64,000 nt of DNA, from assembly GCA_015179045.1 (NCBI GenBank), contig WHUZ01000011.1, forward strand, positions 310,001 to 374,000, written 5' to 3'. The translations under genes were made by a program, and so were the position numbers. Position 1 is the stretch's first letter, and the number at the start of each line of letters is the position of its first letter. The notes beneath the pieces were generated by a model. The model saw nothing but the letters and a program-made list of their open reading frames with translations, did not search any database and was not told the origin of the DNA. Shown in pieces: positions 33,414-45,449 of this stretch. Origin of the DNA: Kalaharituber pfeilii. Lineage: Eukaryota; Ascomycota; Pezizomycetes; Pezizales; Pezizaceae.

Positions 33414-36131
33414 TCCAAAACTTTTATCAGCCTTATATTATTAGTTGCATTTTATTATCCTACATTTTCTAACATTTCTAAGTAATTGGCTACTGTTTCG
33501 ATTTTTCTATATTATGTTTACTGTTTTCGGTGTTGTTTTAGGCGGTGGGAGTAGGGGTTCGGAGTGGAGGTTATTAGAGTTATGCAGTGCTTAGTTTGCA
33601 CATGTCTTGTGTATCTAATTAGAGCGAGGCACATAGAGAGAGCCCTGTGGGTGCCCTGCATATACCTCATCCAGACGGACCCGACAGGGGGATCGGACGG
33701 AGAGTGTAGAAATGGTTGTAGCAGGGATATATGAGAGGGAAGCATGCGAGAGATGAAGAAGCTTCTGTGTTGTAGATTTAGAGATAGTTACACTTTAGGG
33801 AGGGTAGCATATGTGATGTGCTGCCTGGAAACCATGTCACCGGCCCTGGGCTCATTTCGTATTGATCATGATCGCCCAACCCGCATTCAACAAATGAAAA
33901 GCCGTTTTAGGACCACAAGAAAAATAGTACCTGCAAAGATGTTCAAAAGCGCTGAATCAGAATCAAGCATGTTCGGGGGGCAGACAGAGTGCATTTGTCA
34001 GAACTAGGAAACGAGTCTCTGAGGCTTTGAGCGGCCGGTTGGACGGTGCGAAGTCCCCGACGCCCTAGTACAGGGTCGCGCTTTCTTTTGGGTTACAGAT
34101 GGCAGGCACATCAATTGACTGGTGGTATTGGGATGGCATCATACGGCCACAAATTCCTTTAAGTTACAGTATTCGCAGACCTGGGATCTGCAAAATTTTA
34201 CTATTCCAATTCTTTATGGAGTGGGTTATTGCCGTTGAATGTTTACTGAGCTAATCTGTTCGATGGTCCTTACATCATTAGGGTACGATCCACAGATGAA
34301 TACTTTTCCTATTATCTCTTACCTTGGGGCTCTGAATGCTTCCTCGTGGAAAAATGTCAGGTTGAACCCCGACTCCCCGTATTTGTTTCGTTTGTGCTTT
34401 TTCTGGTTTTACGTTTTTGTTTAGTGTAGGATGTACAGTCACTGGACAAAAGTCTTGGAGAAACCTTTTTTCTTGGCGCCTCGAATTTGTACCAGAGGAG
34501 ATTCTAATGCTCATATCTCCATAATAAGCAGATGAATTTTAACATTTATACCTGCAGGTTGTAGAGTTACATTTCTGTTATTTGCATAACATAGGCAGTA
34601 GTTGTAGTAACAATGGTAGCTAATTCTAGAGACTATTACTAAAGTAGTGGAAAATGCGCTTTTAGACAAAAATTGCACTTTTCCAAGAACAATTCTCTTG
34701 TAAGAGAATTTTTATGGAGGGCAATAGTTTCTACTACAAAACTACTTGATCAATAGATTCTGTCACATATTTTTTATTATCTTTTACCTGGCGTTGTACA
34801 TTCCCTGGTAAGCTTTTTATTTTTAAATATGATATCACTTTTAAGCCTTAAAATAGCCATTTTGTATGGGAAAATGGTGGTCTTGGCATTTGTCAAAGTT
34901 CTTTTTTTCCACAGAAACGTGGAGGTCCTCTCCTACAATCAAAGGCATAAAGTTTGCATTCATGTCTATCATAGGAAGAAAAACCCATTGTCTCTCTAAT
35001 TGTAGTATGAAAAGTTATAGTGCATCGAAATCATGTGGTTTTTAAGTGCTGGATCAATGGGCTTCAGCAAGAGACTCTAGCTATGATATTAAATACCAAA
35101 ATGCTTCCACTGCCCTATTGCTGTATTGTAATATATTTAGCATCATCTGTACTATTACCAGTTCAAGTTGTAGGTCAATTGGGCCTCTCGTTGCTGAGAA
35201 ATGTCAATTTTTGTTCATGTCAACCCTGTCGCCGCGAGGTGCTCAGATCCCTTTCATCCTGTATTTATTTATCCTTTGTTGTTGTTTATTTCTTTACTCA
35301 TTTCTACTAATCTGAAACGAGGATTTTTATTTAAATGGATTCCTTATGCCTGTGTCATAATTTTACACTTGCGATATATAGTTCTGCAACTTTGATTAAA
35401 TTGTATTCCTAGTTTGAATCATTCGATTGACATGTTGGCTCATGTCTCCTCTTGATTCCACCAGACTTGGACTTCTATACTGTTACGTTGCATTGTCCGG
35501 CTGTATGTTCGGTTGTCAGCAAGTGTGCTGTTTTGAGTACGCCAATGTTTGTTCCATTCTGGTTTAGAGGCATCAACGTCCTATTTGAGTAGTGATGTGA
35601 AACCCACCAGACTACCAGCACTTCAAGAAACAGGCAACAATGGTAAATACAATATTTCTCTTGTAATTTCTCTGTCAATCAAATAACACTACTTAGCACC
35701 AAACCTGAAGATCTCTATTGAAAGTGTAAGAGGCTAGGTAGCCATAGAAAGACAATGAATAAAATAACACCGATTATTTACTGTACAAAGATGGGCCTTC
35801 TTTAGCGCTGCAGCTGAGATAGTGCGGCGCATGCTGTGACGCACTTTAAGCACTGTACCAAGTACTCTACTCCAAGTACCATATGGTGCTGTTGGCCAAG
35901 GGATCCTTGACAACCAAAATTATGGACTTGAACTTGAAGTATTATTTCATTACCCAACCACATCTGATTAGAAATTAAACATCGGAATTATGTACTATTT
36001 TGTCTGCTCTACAATCCTACGCCGTCTGAATTGAAAAATATGAAGGTAGTGTTGAGGAATTACGGATTGAAAAAGGCATATTTTGTATGGGAAGCCTCGA
36101 GAATTTTACACGCCAAGATTACAATATTAGT
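33414..36131. other. intergenic region, left of the MITE
   Basis: Nothing coding is recognised. About 33420-33560 is the T-rich 3' flank of the DUF726 gene. 34420-35490 is AT-richer and starts with a Tc1/mariner-like terminal sequence (TACAGTCACTGGACAAAAG at about 34433). A weakly matching inverted end (ACTTGGACTTCTATACTGT) lies at about 35466-35484, so this may be an old, degraded element. Frames inside are short and broken. Confidence 0.4.
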
Positions 36132-36133
36132 TA

Positions 36134-36793
36134 CTAGGTCATTTCAAAAATATTGGGACACCTGACTAACATGCGTTATGCAATATTTAGTAAGCACTAG
36201 AATACTTTCGGATTGGCTGGCGAGAGCAGTCTGGTCTTGACCTGCCGTCCAATCCACCTGCCGTCACGGCTGCTTGCTCGACCTGCGATTTTGAATTCTA
36301 TTTCGGTAAGCATTTATATACCAGTGCTGATAGCGATTTTAAAAGCTATGCAGCAGTCATTTTGGCAACCCTTTCAGCAACCTTTTTGATGGTCATTTTG
36401 GCAGCCATTTTGACAGCCGTTGCAGTAGCCATTTTGACAGCCATTTGGTCAGCCATTTAACGGTCACTTTGGCAAGTGTTTTCATAGTTATTTCAGAAGC
36501 TTTTTTTGACATTTCGTTTCGGCAGCTATTTTATTGGTCGTTTCACACCTGCTTTGACAACTTTCTTTACCCATTCCAAACTACCATCCCCACTATTATT
36601 ATGTATCTAGTTACAGTGCTGTGCCATGAATATGATACTTTAATTGCTGTTTGTATAACTGCAGACTATGTTGCAGGGTGGTGGTAGAGAACTCAAAAGG
36701 CTGTCAAGTACCGGGTATCCATAGTGCCTACTGTATTCTGCATAGCGCATAATATGCAAGTCAGGTAGTCCCAATACTTTTGAAACGACCTAG
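36134..36793. mobile_element. Tc1/mariner-type MITE with TA target duplication
   Basis: A 660-bp element begins CTAGGTCATTTCAAAAATA (36134 on) and ends, on the reverse strand, CTAGGTCGTTTCAAAAGTA (from 36793). The arms continue as ATTGGGACA-CCTGAC versus ATTGGGACTACCTGAC, about 31 of 34 positions matching. TA dinucleotides flank both ends (36132-36133 and 36794-36795), the target-site signature of the Tc1/mariner superfamily. No transposase frame is inside, so it must be non-autonomous. The interior at about 36350-36570 carries a degenerate tandem array of a roughly 20-bp unit. High arm identity suggests fairly recent movement. Confidence 0.8.
36350..36570. repeat. degenerate ~20-bp tandem array inside the MITE
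   Basis: Variants of a unit like AGCCATTTTGACAGCCGTT recur about ten times (words TCATTTTGGCA, GCCATTTTGACAGCC, GTCACTTTGGCA, GCTATTTTATTGGTCG). Units drift in length and sequence, so the array is old relative to the intact terminal repeats. Confidence 0.65.
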
Positions 36794-36795
36794 TA

Positions 36796-38936
36796 CTAGC
36801 GGAATGAAAGAGATACTACCTGTATACTGGGGACGAGGCTAACCTGTATATATGATACATATGGAATTGATCAACATAGTAACGGTATATTACATGCTGA
36901 GTAAGCTGGCTATACCATACCCAATATATCATTAGACACTGGGACAAGTTGAGTGGGTGCGCACCACAGAAGGCAAGTATGTCACGCGTGCTTCTAGAAC
37001 AGCGTCATTCGTCACAAGCATTCTGACGACGACCGTGGCCATATCATATGACCCCCCACTCCCACAGCGGGCTGCTGCTGCCGTCACCAGACATCAAGTA
37101 TCCCCCCAAACATCTGTACTTCACCCCCATTCTGTGCATGTCTGTTCCACCCAATGGAGAGTTCAAGCTTTCTTCGTCCTCGTTTAAATGCAGTGGCGCA
37201 AATTCCCCCGGCTGCACTCGTGCGCGTGGCCAGCAGCCAGGCCAACCAGCAAACAGAAGCAGGGGACAATCGTAGAGTAGAGCACTGGAGTACAATATGC
37301 ACTGTGCATGCACATATTTGTACTGAGTACGAGTACACAAGTGAATGTGCTTTTACAACTTCCCAAGAAGCATGGAGGTAAGTGTGATCTATCCATTCCC
37401 TTGCAATTCTTACTCGGTAACGCCTCTTCGTTCTTCGCTCCTTTTCTGTCTGCATTTCTGTGGCCTAGGTACTCGACTATGCAAATCCCTGCTTACCACC
37501 GTAACTGCACTTTTTTCTAGCTAGGATCACAAATAATCTTACTGGAGCATTTATTGTGTACCATCTAAAGAATTTTGAGCAGCTGCTGCGGGCCCGTCAA
37601 CGCTCTCTCTTTGTCTGAAATGCTACTCTGTTGACCTCGAAGTCCACCAGCTATTCTAGGATCAGCACACTCCACCTCGTGACTAGGGAGAGGGTGAACT
37701 CGGGCTCGCATATCGTCGTTCTAGTGGATGGAGTTCTGGCGCGTCTATCACAGGACGACTGCCAAACGTCATGGTATTCAGACTGCGCAACTAGATATCC
37801 TTTGCTGGCCAATCATGCTGTGAGGGGAGCATGCAGGTACGGAATTTAGACGGCACAAAAACGTACCAAAAACCTTCCTCGTTACCTGAGAGACCTATTT
37901 TCGGTCGAGACACTTACAGAAGGGGAAATGATGGCTTCCGTGCTGCAAACTAACGAGCCTCCAGCGAACAGAAATTCGACACCTCTCTTACCTCCCGCAG
38001 ACCTCTGAAGAATGTTTTCATTCGCCAGCTTAAGGGTTAGAGACTATGCAAGGGTTTTTAATCCCTTTAATGTTTGACTTCGTGGAATTGTCCACTTGAT
38101 TTGTCCGTGGGCTGCCCTCTGTCTTCTATGGCCCTGCTAGCTCGTCGGCCGCTGGCTCTCCTGCAATTTGAGCCACCCAGCTCTCGTCTATTACCTGCTT
38201 CCCCTTGTTGTTTCTAACCTCGACATGAGGACTCTTATTCACACACTACACGAAATGTTACTGGCCTGGTTGCGCTCTCAGGGGTGCAGCCCTGTATTTG
38301 CGCGAAAACTTTATCCTAGCTGCATGTTGGGGCATGTTTGCACACTGACACAAGGGTGCGGGTGCCTCTGTTTCTTTGACTTCCCCTCCACTTTCTGAGC
38401 GCGTTCCTTATTTCTCCCTCCCCCCTGCGAGGCTCTTGGTCCCCGCCATTTATCTCTACGTCCTTCAGTCATTTTTCTTCCGTCGAGTTTTATCCCTTCA
38501 GTTCCTACGACTTGGGACCGCTTCTTCTGCTGGGCAGCACGCGCATTAGCAAAGACCTCATTCCTTACAAACCCTAATTTGCTTATACAAGTTTGCACAA
38601 GCAAGCCTCGGTCATTCCTGCATTCGAGCCTTTTTTCCTCGGTATTAAAGAGCTCTATATTCAATCCTTACTACTTGCGCTCCCTTTCCGGATAAAACTA
38701 TCCAAATTCAAGGTTTCATAGAATTTCCCCGGTACTAATTCTGCCCTTCTTAAATACTCGTCTGCCCACCGAAGGCTTGGTCGGCCCGCATTATCGCTTA
38801 ATCTTCAGAGTTTCTCGATCCAGTGCAGATATTCCGAGTTTAAGGCAGATAAAAACTATCCCAGCCTACACCAATACCCAGAGTTTCTCACGGTTCTCAA
38901 CTGATCAAAAAAAGTCCAATTCAAATCAAAACCTCA
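36796..38936. other. intergenic region, promoter side of the Ser/Pro-rich gene
   Basis: No gene is recognised. There are short frames on both strands at 37040-37520 in a mixed-composition patch. 38400-38930 is pyrimidine-rich with TTTC/CTTC words, typical of a fungal promoter and long 5' UTR. No repeats were noted beyond short ones. Confidence 0.45.
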
Positions 38937-39626
38937 ATGGCACTCACAAAGACACTTTCGAAGAGGGGGAGAAAGGATGGGGAGTCTGTGAAGCGCAAAT
39001 CTAGTGTGTCGAAGTTAGAGATCTCTGCTCCAGTCGAGTTGATCTCTACTACAAACATGATATCTTACACTGCACCGACACTTCACAATTCTCCTTTGTC
39101 TGCCACTTGCTCACCAACGATAAATGGAAGGTTCTTTCCATTGTCTGCATCACCATCGACTTCCACATCTGGATCCCCTTCTGCCAGTGATATTGAGTCG
39201 CCCAGTCCCCCAAGTTCTCCCGCTGCCTTGAAGCCGAATCATTTGTCAACGTATTTTAGCCCGGCACCAGTTCCTCCACCAATGTCGCCAGCGCGATCGC
39301 TAAGCGTTCGTTCTACTGTCTCAATTCCAAGTAAATCGCCGCAGCGCTCAGCATCGACTAGCAGTACAGCTTCAAGGCAGCAAAGGAAGAGCCAAGGCCC
39401 ACCACCACGAGCATCCCACCGCGGCATTACGACAGGCAATCCTTTCGGGGCCGAGCTTGCAAAGGTTTCTGAGCTTGCTGAGGAATATGGTCTCAACGTT
39501 GGTGATGTGGAGGAAGAATATATGTTTTCTCATGGGCTGCAAAAATTCAGGGCAGAGGACTATCTTCAAGAAATCGGTGGGATGTACAGCGATGAATTCC
39601 CCTTGTTGAATCCTGGATGGATATAA
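38937..39626 (+). CDS. Ser/Pro-rich protein of unknown function with conserved-looking C-terminus
   Basis: Single exon of 229 aa, ATG at 38937 in the context CTCAATGG. A basic start (MALTKTLSKRGRKDGESVKRK) could serve as a nuclear-localisation signal. Residues about 50-165 are low-complexity Ser/Pro with many SP/TP sites (SPSPPSSPAAL, MSPARS, SKSPQRS), likely disordered and phosphorylated. The last 65 residues are ordered-looking: GNPFGAELAKVSELAEEYGL, DVEEEYMFSHGLQKF and a terminal EFPLLNPGWI. The contrast of a disordered body and a compact acidic C-terminus suggests a short interaction module. I do not recognise the family. Confidence 0.75.
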   Translation: MALTKTLSKRGRKDGESVKRKSSVSKLEISAPVELISTTNMISYTAPTLHNSPLSATCSPTINGRFFPLSASPSTSTSGSPSASDIESPSPPSSPAALKPNHLSTYFSPAPVPPPMSPARSLSVRSTVSIPSKSPQRSASTSSTASRQQRKSQGPPPRASHRGITTGNPFGAELAKVSELAEEYGLNVGDVEEEYMFSHGLQKFRAEDYLQEIGGMYSDEFPLLNPGWI

Positions 39627-40456
39627 GCGGGTAATTGCGAGTTGAAACTAATCCTGGAGATGGCATTATTTATTCACGGGTTGGGATCATGACAGTCTGG
39701 ATAGCGCATGGTAGATTTCTCTTCTTACCCTCATTTGCAATGGTTCAATGAAGGCAGTCTGGGGCGGAAGGAATTCAATTCAGAGACGCAGGTGCCTCTG
39801 AACGTCTTTGCTATCAGGTTGTTACTGCTTCTTCATTACTCACTTTATCGCAATGTTCTCTTCCCAAACCACTGGCGATTTTTCTCTTGATTGCAATTGG
39901 AGAATTGGATAGGAGACTGGTCACTATTCTTTTTTCTGCCAATCATCTGGCTTCTTTTCATCAATTGTATCATATATATCATAAAAGCACAGCATTATTC
40001 ATGTTACGGTGTTACTTTATATTCCTTTTTCTTCCTTTTTTATCTTCTGTTTTCTTTTAATCTCACATTGGGTCGGTAAATGGATACCTCGCGAAGGCAG
40101 TGATGTTCAGATGCTAGTGCAGGTTTTTTCCTTCTCTTCACTTTGCTTACTTTTTTCTGATTTGTGTATATCATTTCCTTTTGCCTTTTTATTTATCTGG
40201 ATTTGGTCTTTTGAGCTATGGGCAGGGTGTTTCGTCTCTGAGTTGGATGGTTTATCTGCTTGGTTGGATGGCTGGGTGGACAAGGCAAGGAAGAGGTAAA
40301 TTAGGACTACGTGAGGACGGATGGAGGTTTTTTTTTTCATCTCATTTATTTTACAATGTTCCCCATACCGCTCGAAATTCAGGTTGCTGTGTATACGAAA
40401 TTTTGCACAGCGTTCCATAGTCCATGACCATGGTCAACAAAATTTCCTCTCTCATC

Positions 40457-40483
40457 TTTTTTTTTTTTTTTTTTTTTTTTTTT
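40457..40483. repeat. T27 homopolymer
   Basis: A pure T run continuing into T6/C-interrupted runs; no gene overlaps it. Confidence 0.85.
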
Positions 40484-41557
40484 CTTTTTTTCTTTTCACT
40501 AATAATGTGTCTATTTTCCTTCCTTTTTGTTTCTTCCCGATACATGCACCAGAAGCACAGGAAAGAGACGAAACAAAGAGGATCCTGTCGAATGTCAGCC
40601 TAGAGCGAGAAAAGAAAAGAAAGGTACGAATAAAACTGTACCTTTACATTTGGAATGGTTCGTTTGAGAATGGTGAACAGTGGATCATGCATGGCATAGT
40701 GTAGATCTTTGTTTCTCTTGCGAGGGGGGCGGGATTGTATTGGAGTGGAGTGAAAGAGAAAACAATGATTCGCTTTTTCTTTCGATCTATTTTCTTTTTG
40801 TAAACCGTTAACGTCAACATTGTGTTACATTTGGCCCCGTGGAATGCAGTGTTGGGAGAAGGTGGACAGGGTGGACAGATGTCTATCAATCAAAAAACAT
40901 CTGTTTTAAGTAATGGTACGGCAGGCTCTATGGCACCAGCCAACGACTGCCCACATTTCTCTGCCGATGCTCCCGGCGAGGCTTCTAACTTGCATTATCA
41001 AAGCATTCTTCTCTTTCTTGTTTTTTCCTTATTCTTTTTTTTGTTCTTTGTTTTACTTTTCATAATTTCTTGAGATTGTGCTTTGTTGGAGTGTACTCGT
41101 ACGGGGGCGCACACCCTTAATACTAACGTGGTTAACCAGTGCAGTCCGCATACACCATAGTGCAACTGTGCCAGCGCCATCGCCAGCACCAAGATGAGTC
41201 GTTGTTATAGTTCTTGATTGTTTGCTACATATGCTTTGTTGTACGGGAACTAGCTAGAGTGCGGGCATGTGCTGAACCTTTAGCATCGACACATACATGT
41301 GACAGGTTATTGCGCTCGCATATAAGCAGGCTTCCTTGCATACAGTGACGTCGGGAGCTTTAACTCAAGAGGAATTTCAAGAAACAGAAATGTGTGATTC
41401 GCTCGGTATTTTATCTTTGGGAAAAATATGCAGAGCGTGCAGGTAAAATGTGGGGTTTGGGTTTACGATCGGCAGGGAGAATGGAGCCCTACATACATGT
41501 ACTCTACACGACTTTTAAGAAGTATTGACATTCGACAGGCAGAGTACAGCACAGTGA

Positions 41558-41585
41558 AGATGCAGGATGCAGGATGCAGGATGCA
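41558..41585. repeat. short tandem repeat of GATGCAG
   Basis: Three to four copies of a 7-8-bp unit (GATGCAG, GGATGCAG). It is intergenic and far from both neighbouring genes. Confidence 0.65.
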
Positions 41586-43053
41586 TGGGGGCGGTGATGA
41601 TGTTTGCGGGTTAGTGATGAAGTGGAGTGGTGATATAGTTCTAGCCAACCAGATTAGGTGAATTCCGCCAGACGCGCAGCAAATCATGTGGCCATATTTG
41701 GCTATATGGTGATTGGGAAGGTCGGGTCTGTCTGGTTGGCACAGTCGAGTCGCATCGAATTTGACCCTGCGCCGCCGCCCCCCCACAGACACAGGCACTG
41801 GAAGGGAGACCGGTTTACAGAGACGGCACCACCACTTGCTCCCTTGACTTGAGCTTGCCGTACTGTCCGCACACACACTCTATGCACTACTCTACAGTTG
41901 GTAACTACAGTACTAGTACATGTTTGGTGTCAGGCACTTCATAAGACGTGCCGAGTTTCAGATTGAGTGCTGGTAAAAGGAGGTTCGACCGGGCGATATG
42001 GAACGAGGCTGGATACACGGGCTACTCTAGGCGAAACTGGTAGCTACTCTATGTGATAAGTGGTCGAGGCCGTTCGTCGGGGGGATGCTGGAACACTGTA
42101 GGTGTTTGGGAAGAGGGAGGAAGTGCTAAGGGTGTGGAGGGCGGGAGGGGGTGTATCAGGTGGATATTGCGCACAGGTACAGGGGGCTTGGATATCAAGA
42201 TAAAGATAACGAGTGGGAAGTTCGGATCTGGAGCAGCCGGCTTCAGCCGAGGCCTGTGAGGGAGGGTAGACATGACGGGAGCCATAATGACGAGTCACCC
42301 CTACACGGACCGAGTCCCCAACCTCTCCAACCTCGATCGCCACTATCGACCGTTCATGCGCTCTGTCGCATTTTCTCAAACGCCGCACCCCACTTTCCCC
42401 TCAAGGATTTCCTCCCTGCCTTTTCGGAATAATCGTCCTCCGCTCCGCTGCACCTCCTGCCGGCTATGGATGGCCGGAGCGCCCGCACCCACTATCCTTC
42501 CTCACATCCTTCCATCTCATTCGGCCCGACCTTTCCGAAGCCCCGCAACAAAACGTACGCACCACTGCGATGCGAGCCCACAGAGTAACTCCTAGAGCAA
42601 AAAAGAGGAGGTCAATTTGGCACTCTATGGATTCTCCTGGTCTCCGTAAGTTTAAAGCGCTTCAGCGTAGAATTCATATGCAGTGATCTTAATCTATAAT
42701 ACATCGTACATAACTCCAACCCATGACAATATCTATATCTGTACGTGGGTCTCTTACTTAGACAGAACGGGATGTGGATTTATCTGACAAATCTTGAGTC
42801 CAAGAGATAGGATTTCTCAGAAAGTCATTAAATATATCGACCACGGGTGTGGAGAAGATCGACACTAGTAGAATTTTAAAATTCACGATGAATGGATGGA
42901 CAGGGTCTTCAACCATCTAGGCGTCGAGCCATACCTTGGCTGTTCCCTAGCAGCTGTTGCTTTTAATTTACTATGCCAGTGAGGTGTGTGGTCAGGCAGC
43001 CCGGATGAAAAAGCTTGATGTGGATTATACACACTTCTCTTCCATCCCATACC

Positions 43054-43084
43054 TCATCCATCCATCCATCCATCCATCCATCCA
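43054..43084. repeat. (CATC)n microsatellite
   Basis: About seven copies of the tetranucleotide, ending in CATAC. On the minus strand it reads as GATG repeats. Confidence 0.85.
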
Positions 43085-43507
43085 TACATCCGAAACCAAC
43101 ATTAGCACTCCCAGCTTTTACTAGCTTGCACTCCACCAGCACGTTCTGAAGATACACACATCATGCACAAGGCCCGCACACGCCTGAACCCTATCCCGGA
43201 CGCAGTAAGCATCAAAGTAGATATGCGCTCGTATTGGACCACGCGAGGTTGAGTTTGTTTGAATTTCAGCCCACTGATGCTTCTGCTGGGAATCGAGCTG
43301 AACTCGTTGGCCATTCAGCTTCGTTCTTTTCTTTTCACTTTTCTTTGCTTTTTTTGCCTTTCATTTTCTTTTTTCTTATTTCTCAATGACAGATCAAGTC
43401 ACACAGTTCATGAGATCCCCATCCATTTTGCACAATGTCTATCCCAGTATCAAGACATACACACACAATGTTAGCCCACCCACACACTAACCCACTTACA
43501 TACCCAC

Positions 43508-45449
43508 TCATTCCTCATCCATACTCTCCCACCCATCCCCACCAATCCTACCGCCGTCCTCACTCTCCTCACTATCATCCTGCAACCCCACCAGCCTCTC
43601 CTTGACCACGCCCTCTACCTCCGGCACCCTTCCCGCAAACACCCTTCGCACGGCCGCATTCGTGCTGGTATCCCACACTTGCACATGCCCTTTACTTCCT
43701 GCTACTGCCAGGCGGAAGCCAACCTCCTTGTCCGATGGAAACCCGACGGAGAACACCTTGCCTACGCCCAGATCCCGGCTGACAACGATACTCGGCCCAC
43801 TTGTGGCCCCAGTGGCCACACTCCACAACTTAACTGTCTTGTCGATCGACCCCGTGGCGATAAAACCTGGGATGATGGGGTTTATAGAGAACGCAGAGCA
43901 CGACTTGTCGTGCGCTTGGAGCGTCCACACCGGCTTTGTCGCCGCAGGTGTGCTCGGTACATTGCGCGCATCATGGAGATACAACCTCCCACCTTCTGTT
44001 GAAATGTAGAAGTAATTCGGGTCATGCGGATCCCACCTTACGCACTCGACATCCGTTTCGACCCCCCACCGTGGCACACGGGCATCGGGTGCCCGCATAT
44101 CCGCAGCAACGACAGTCCTGTCAGTGGCACCGCTGAGCAGCACGGTGGTTTCCCTTGGGTGCCATGTGAGAGCCGAAATGTTATCCGTGTGGTGCGTATA
44201 CGACTTCGCGCACTGCGTTGTATTCAAGTCCCATAGCTTTACCGTCTTGTCAGCCGACCCAGAGGCGAGGAGATTTCGATGTGCGCGGTTCGCAGCTAGA
44301 GCGGTAACCGCAGCAACATGGTATGCGTCATTTGCCTTCGCCGCCTTTTTCTTTCTCTTTTTCTTGTTCTTCTTTTTCGAGCCGCCGTCGGCGCCATCTG
44401 CTGTTGGGACTGTGCCCTGGCCGAGAATTGCATTGGGATACATGCAGTCGACGACATCCAGGTCCCAAATTTCAATATCCGGGTCCATGGTACCAATGGC
44501 GCAGAAGTTACCACGTGCGTCTTTGTCTATTGGTGCTGGAGGGGTGCTGCCGGTCTGGCTTTGTACTGGGACGTCGAGCCATTCGACGCAGAGTGGGATG
44601 GCGGGAAGCATAATGTCATGATGGACATAGAGATTGTCAGCTTCGTCCTCGTACACGTAGACTTCCAGTTGAGCCGTGTCGTCTTCGGTTTTAGCAACCA
44701 GAAGCAGATTGTCCGTGGATAGAATCTGTAACTCCTCTTTTTCTTCCTCATCCTCATCCTAAATCAGATATTAGGCATAGGTAAGAAGTTGTGAAGCGGA
44801 GTGTTTGGGAAATCATACATCTTTCAGGGTAATGTAGGGATCATCCTCACCAGGCGCATGATAGGCTAGGTTTTTGATGGAATTAAACATGCCCATGGGC
44901 TCCCCTTCATCAGACACGGCATCATCATCACCGTTATCGTAATTGTCTAAATCGTATTCCCGGAGGTCGTCGTCGTCCACCCTTTAATTGGGAGTGCCGT
45001 CGGTCAGTACCACTTCTGCTGAAACTTATCTCGCACCACAGCTTCGAGGACCAATCCTCTGCTTCTTCACTCGGCAAGAGCGCAAGCTGTGTCCCATCCA
45101 AACCTCAAAATGAAAAAATCCGCACAGAAAGCGTCACTCACTCCTTCTTTCTCTGCTCTGATCCCTTCCCCTCCTCCTCCTCGTCATCCAACTCCATCTC
45201 TACGCCGCCATCCTCCTTCACCTCAACCCCTCCATCCTCCTCTTTCTCACCGCCATCATCTTCTTCGTCACCATCAGTTCCATCCTTCGCCCTTTCAGCC
45301 TCGTCCAGATCCTCCCTCGCATCGTCGAGCTGCCCTTTTGCGAGCGCCGCTATCCGTTCGAATTCTTCATCGTCGAACTCTCTTCGGGTCGGGAATTGTG
45401 CAGCGAAGCCCCGGGGCACCCAGGTAGTCGCGGTAATCATGGAGGACAT
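43508..45449 (-). CDS. PWP1: PWP1, WD40 ribosome-biogenesis protein
   Basis: Exons 45449-45142, 44981-44819 and 44758-43508 give 573 aa; introns are 160 and 60 nt. The N-terminus MSSMITATTWVPRGFAAQFP holds the ATTWVPRG block shared by Pwp1 proteins, so translation may start at either Met (45449 or 45440). A long acidic region follows (exons 1-2), then DNYDNGDDD, a Lys-rich loop (KKKNKKKRKKK) typical of nucleolar proteins, and a WD40 propeller: IWDLDVVDCMYP, ASGSADKTVKLWDLN, ISALTWHPRE, LSGATDRTVVAADMR, ATGSIDKTVKLWS and VAGSKGHVQVWD. The family acts in the nucleolus in 25S rRNA processing and 60S assembly and binds chromatin. The 5' leader contains an upstream ATG at 45683 with its own apparent intron. 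Confidence 0.93.

Larger units (their letters stand above)
39627..43507. other. intergenic region with T-rich tracts and microsatellites
   Basis: 39840-40200 and 40330-40500 are T-rich, including a T27 run at 40457-40483; frames there give hydrophobic artefacts. A GGATGCA-type repeat (about 8 bp, three to four copies) lies at 41558-41585, and a (CATC)n tract at about 43054-43084. 42040-42600 has overlapping frames on both strands (up to 114 codons) in GC-rich DNA with no recognised domain. 43320-43385 is T-rich, next to the PWP1 3' end. Confidence 0.45.

Noticed and set aside
42044..42432. Overlapping frames of 93-114 codons on both strands
   Set aside because: GC-rich patch with no domain and no ATG context favouring one frame.
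43054..43084. Considered as a CRISPR-like or telomeric repeat
   Set aside because: It is a plain tetranucleotide microsatellite; no spacers and no TTAGGG units anywhere in the window.
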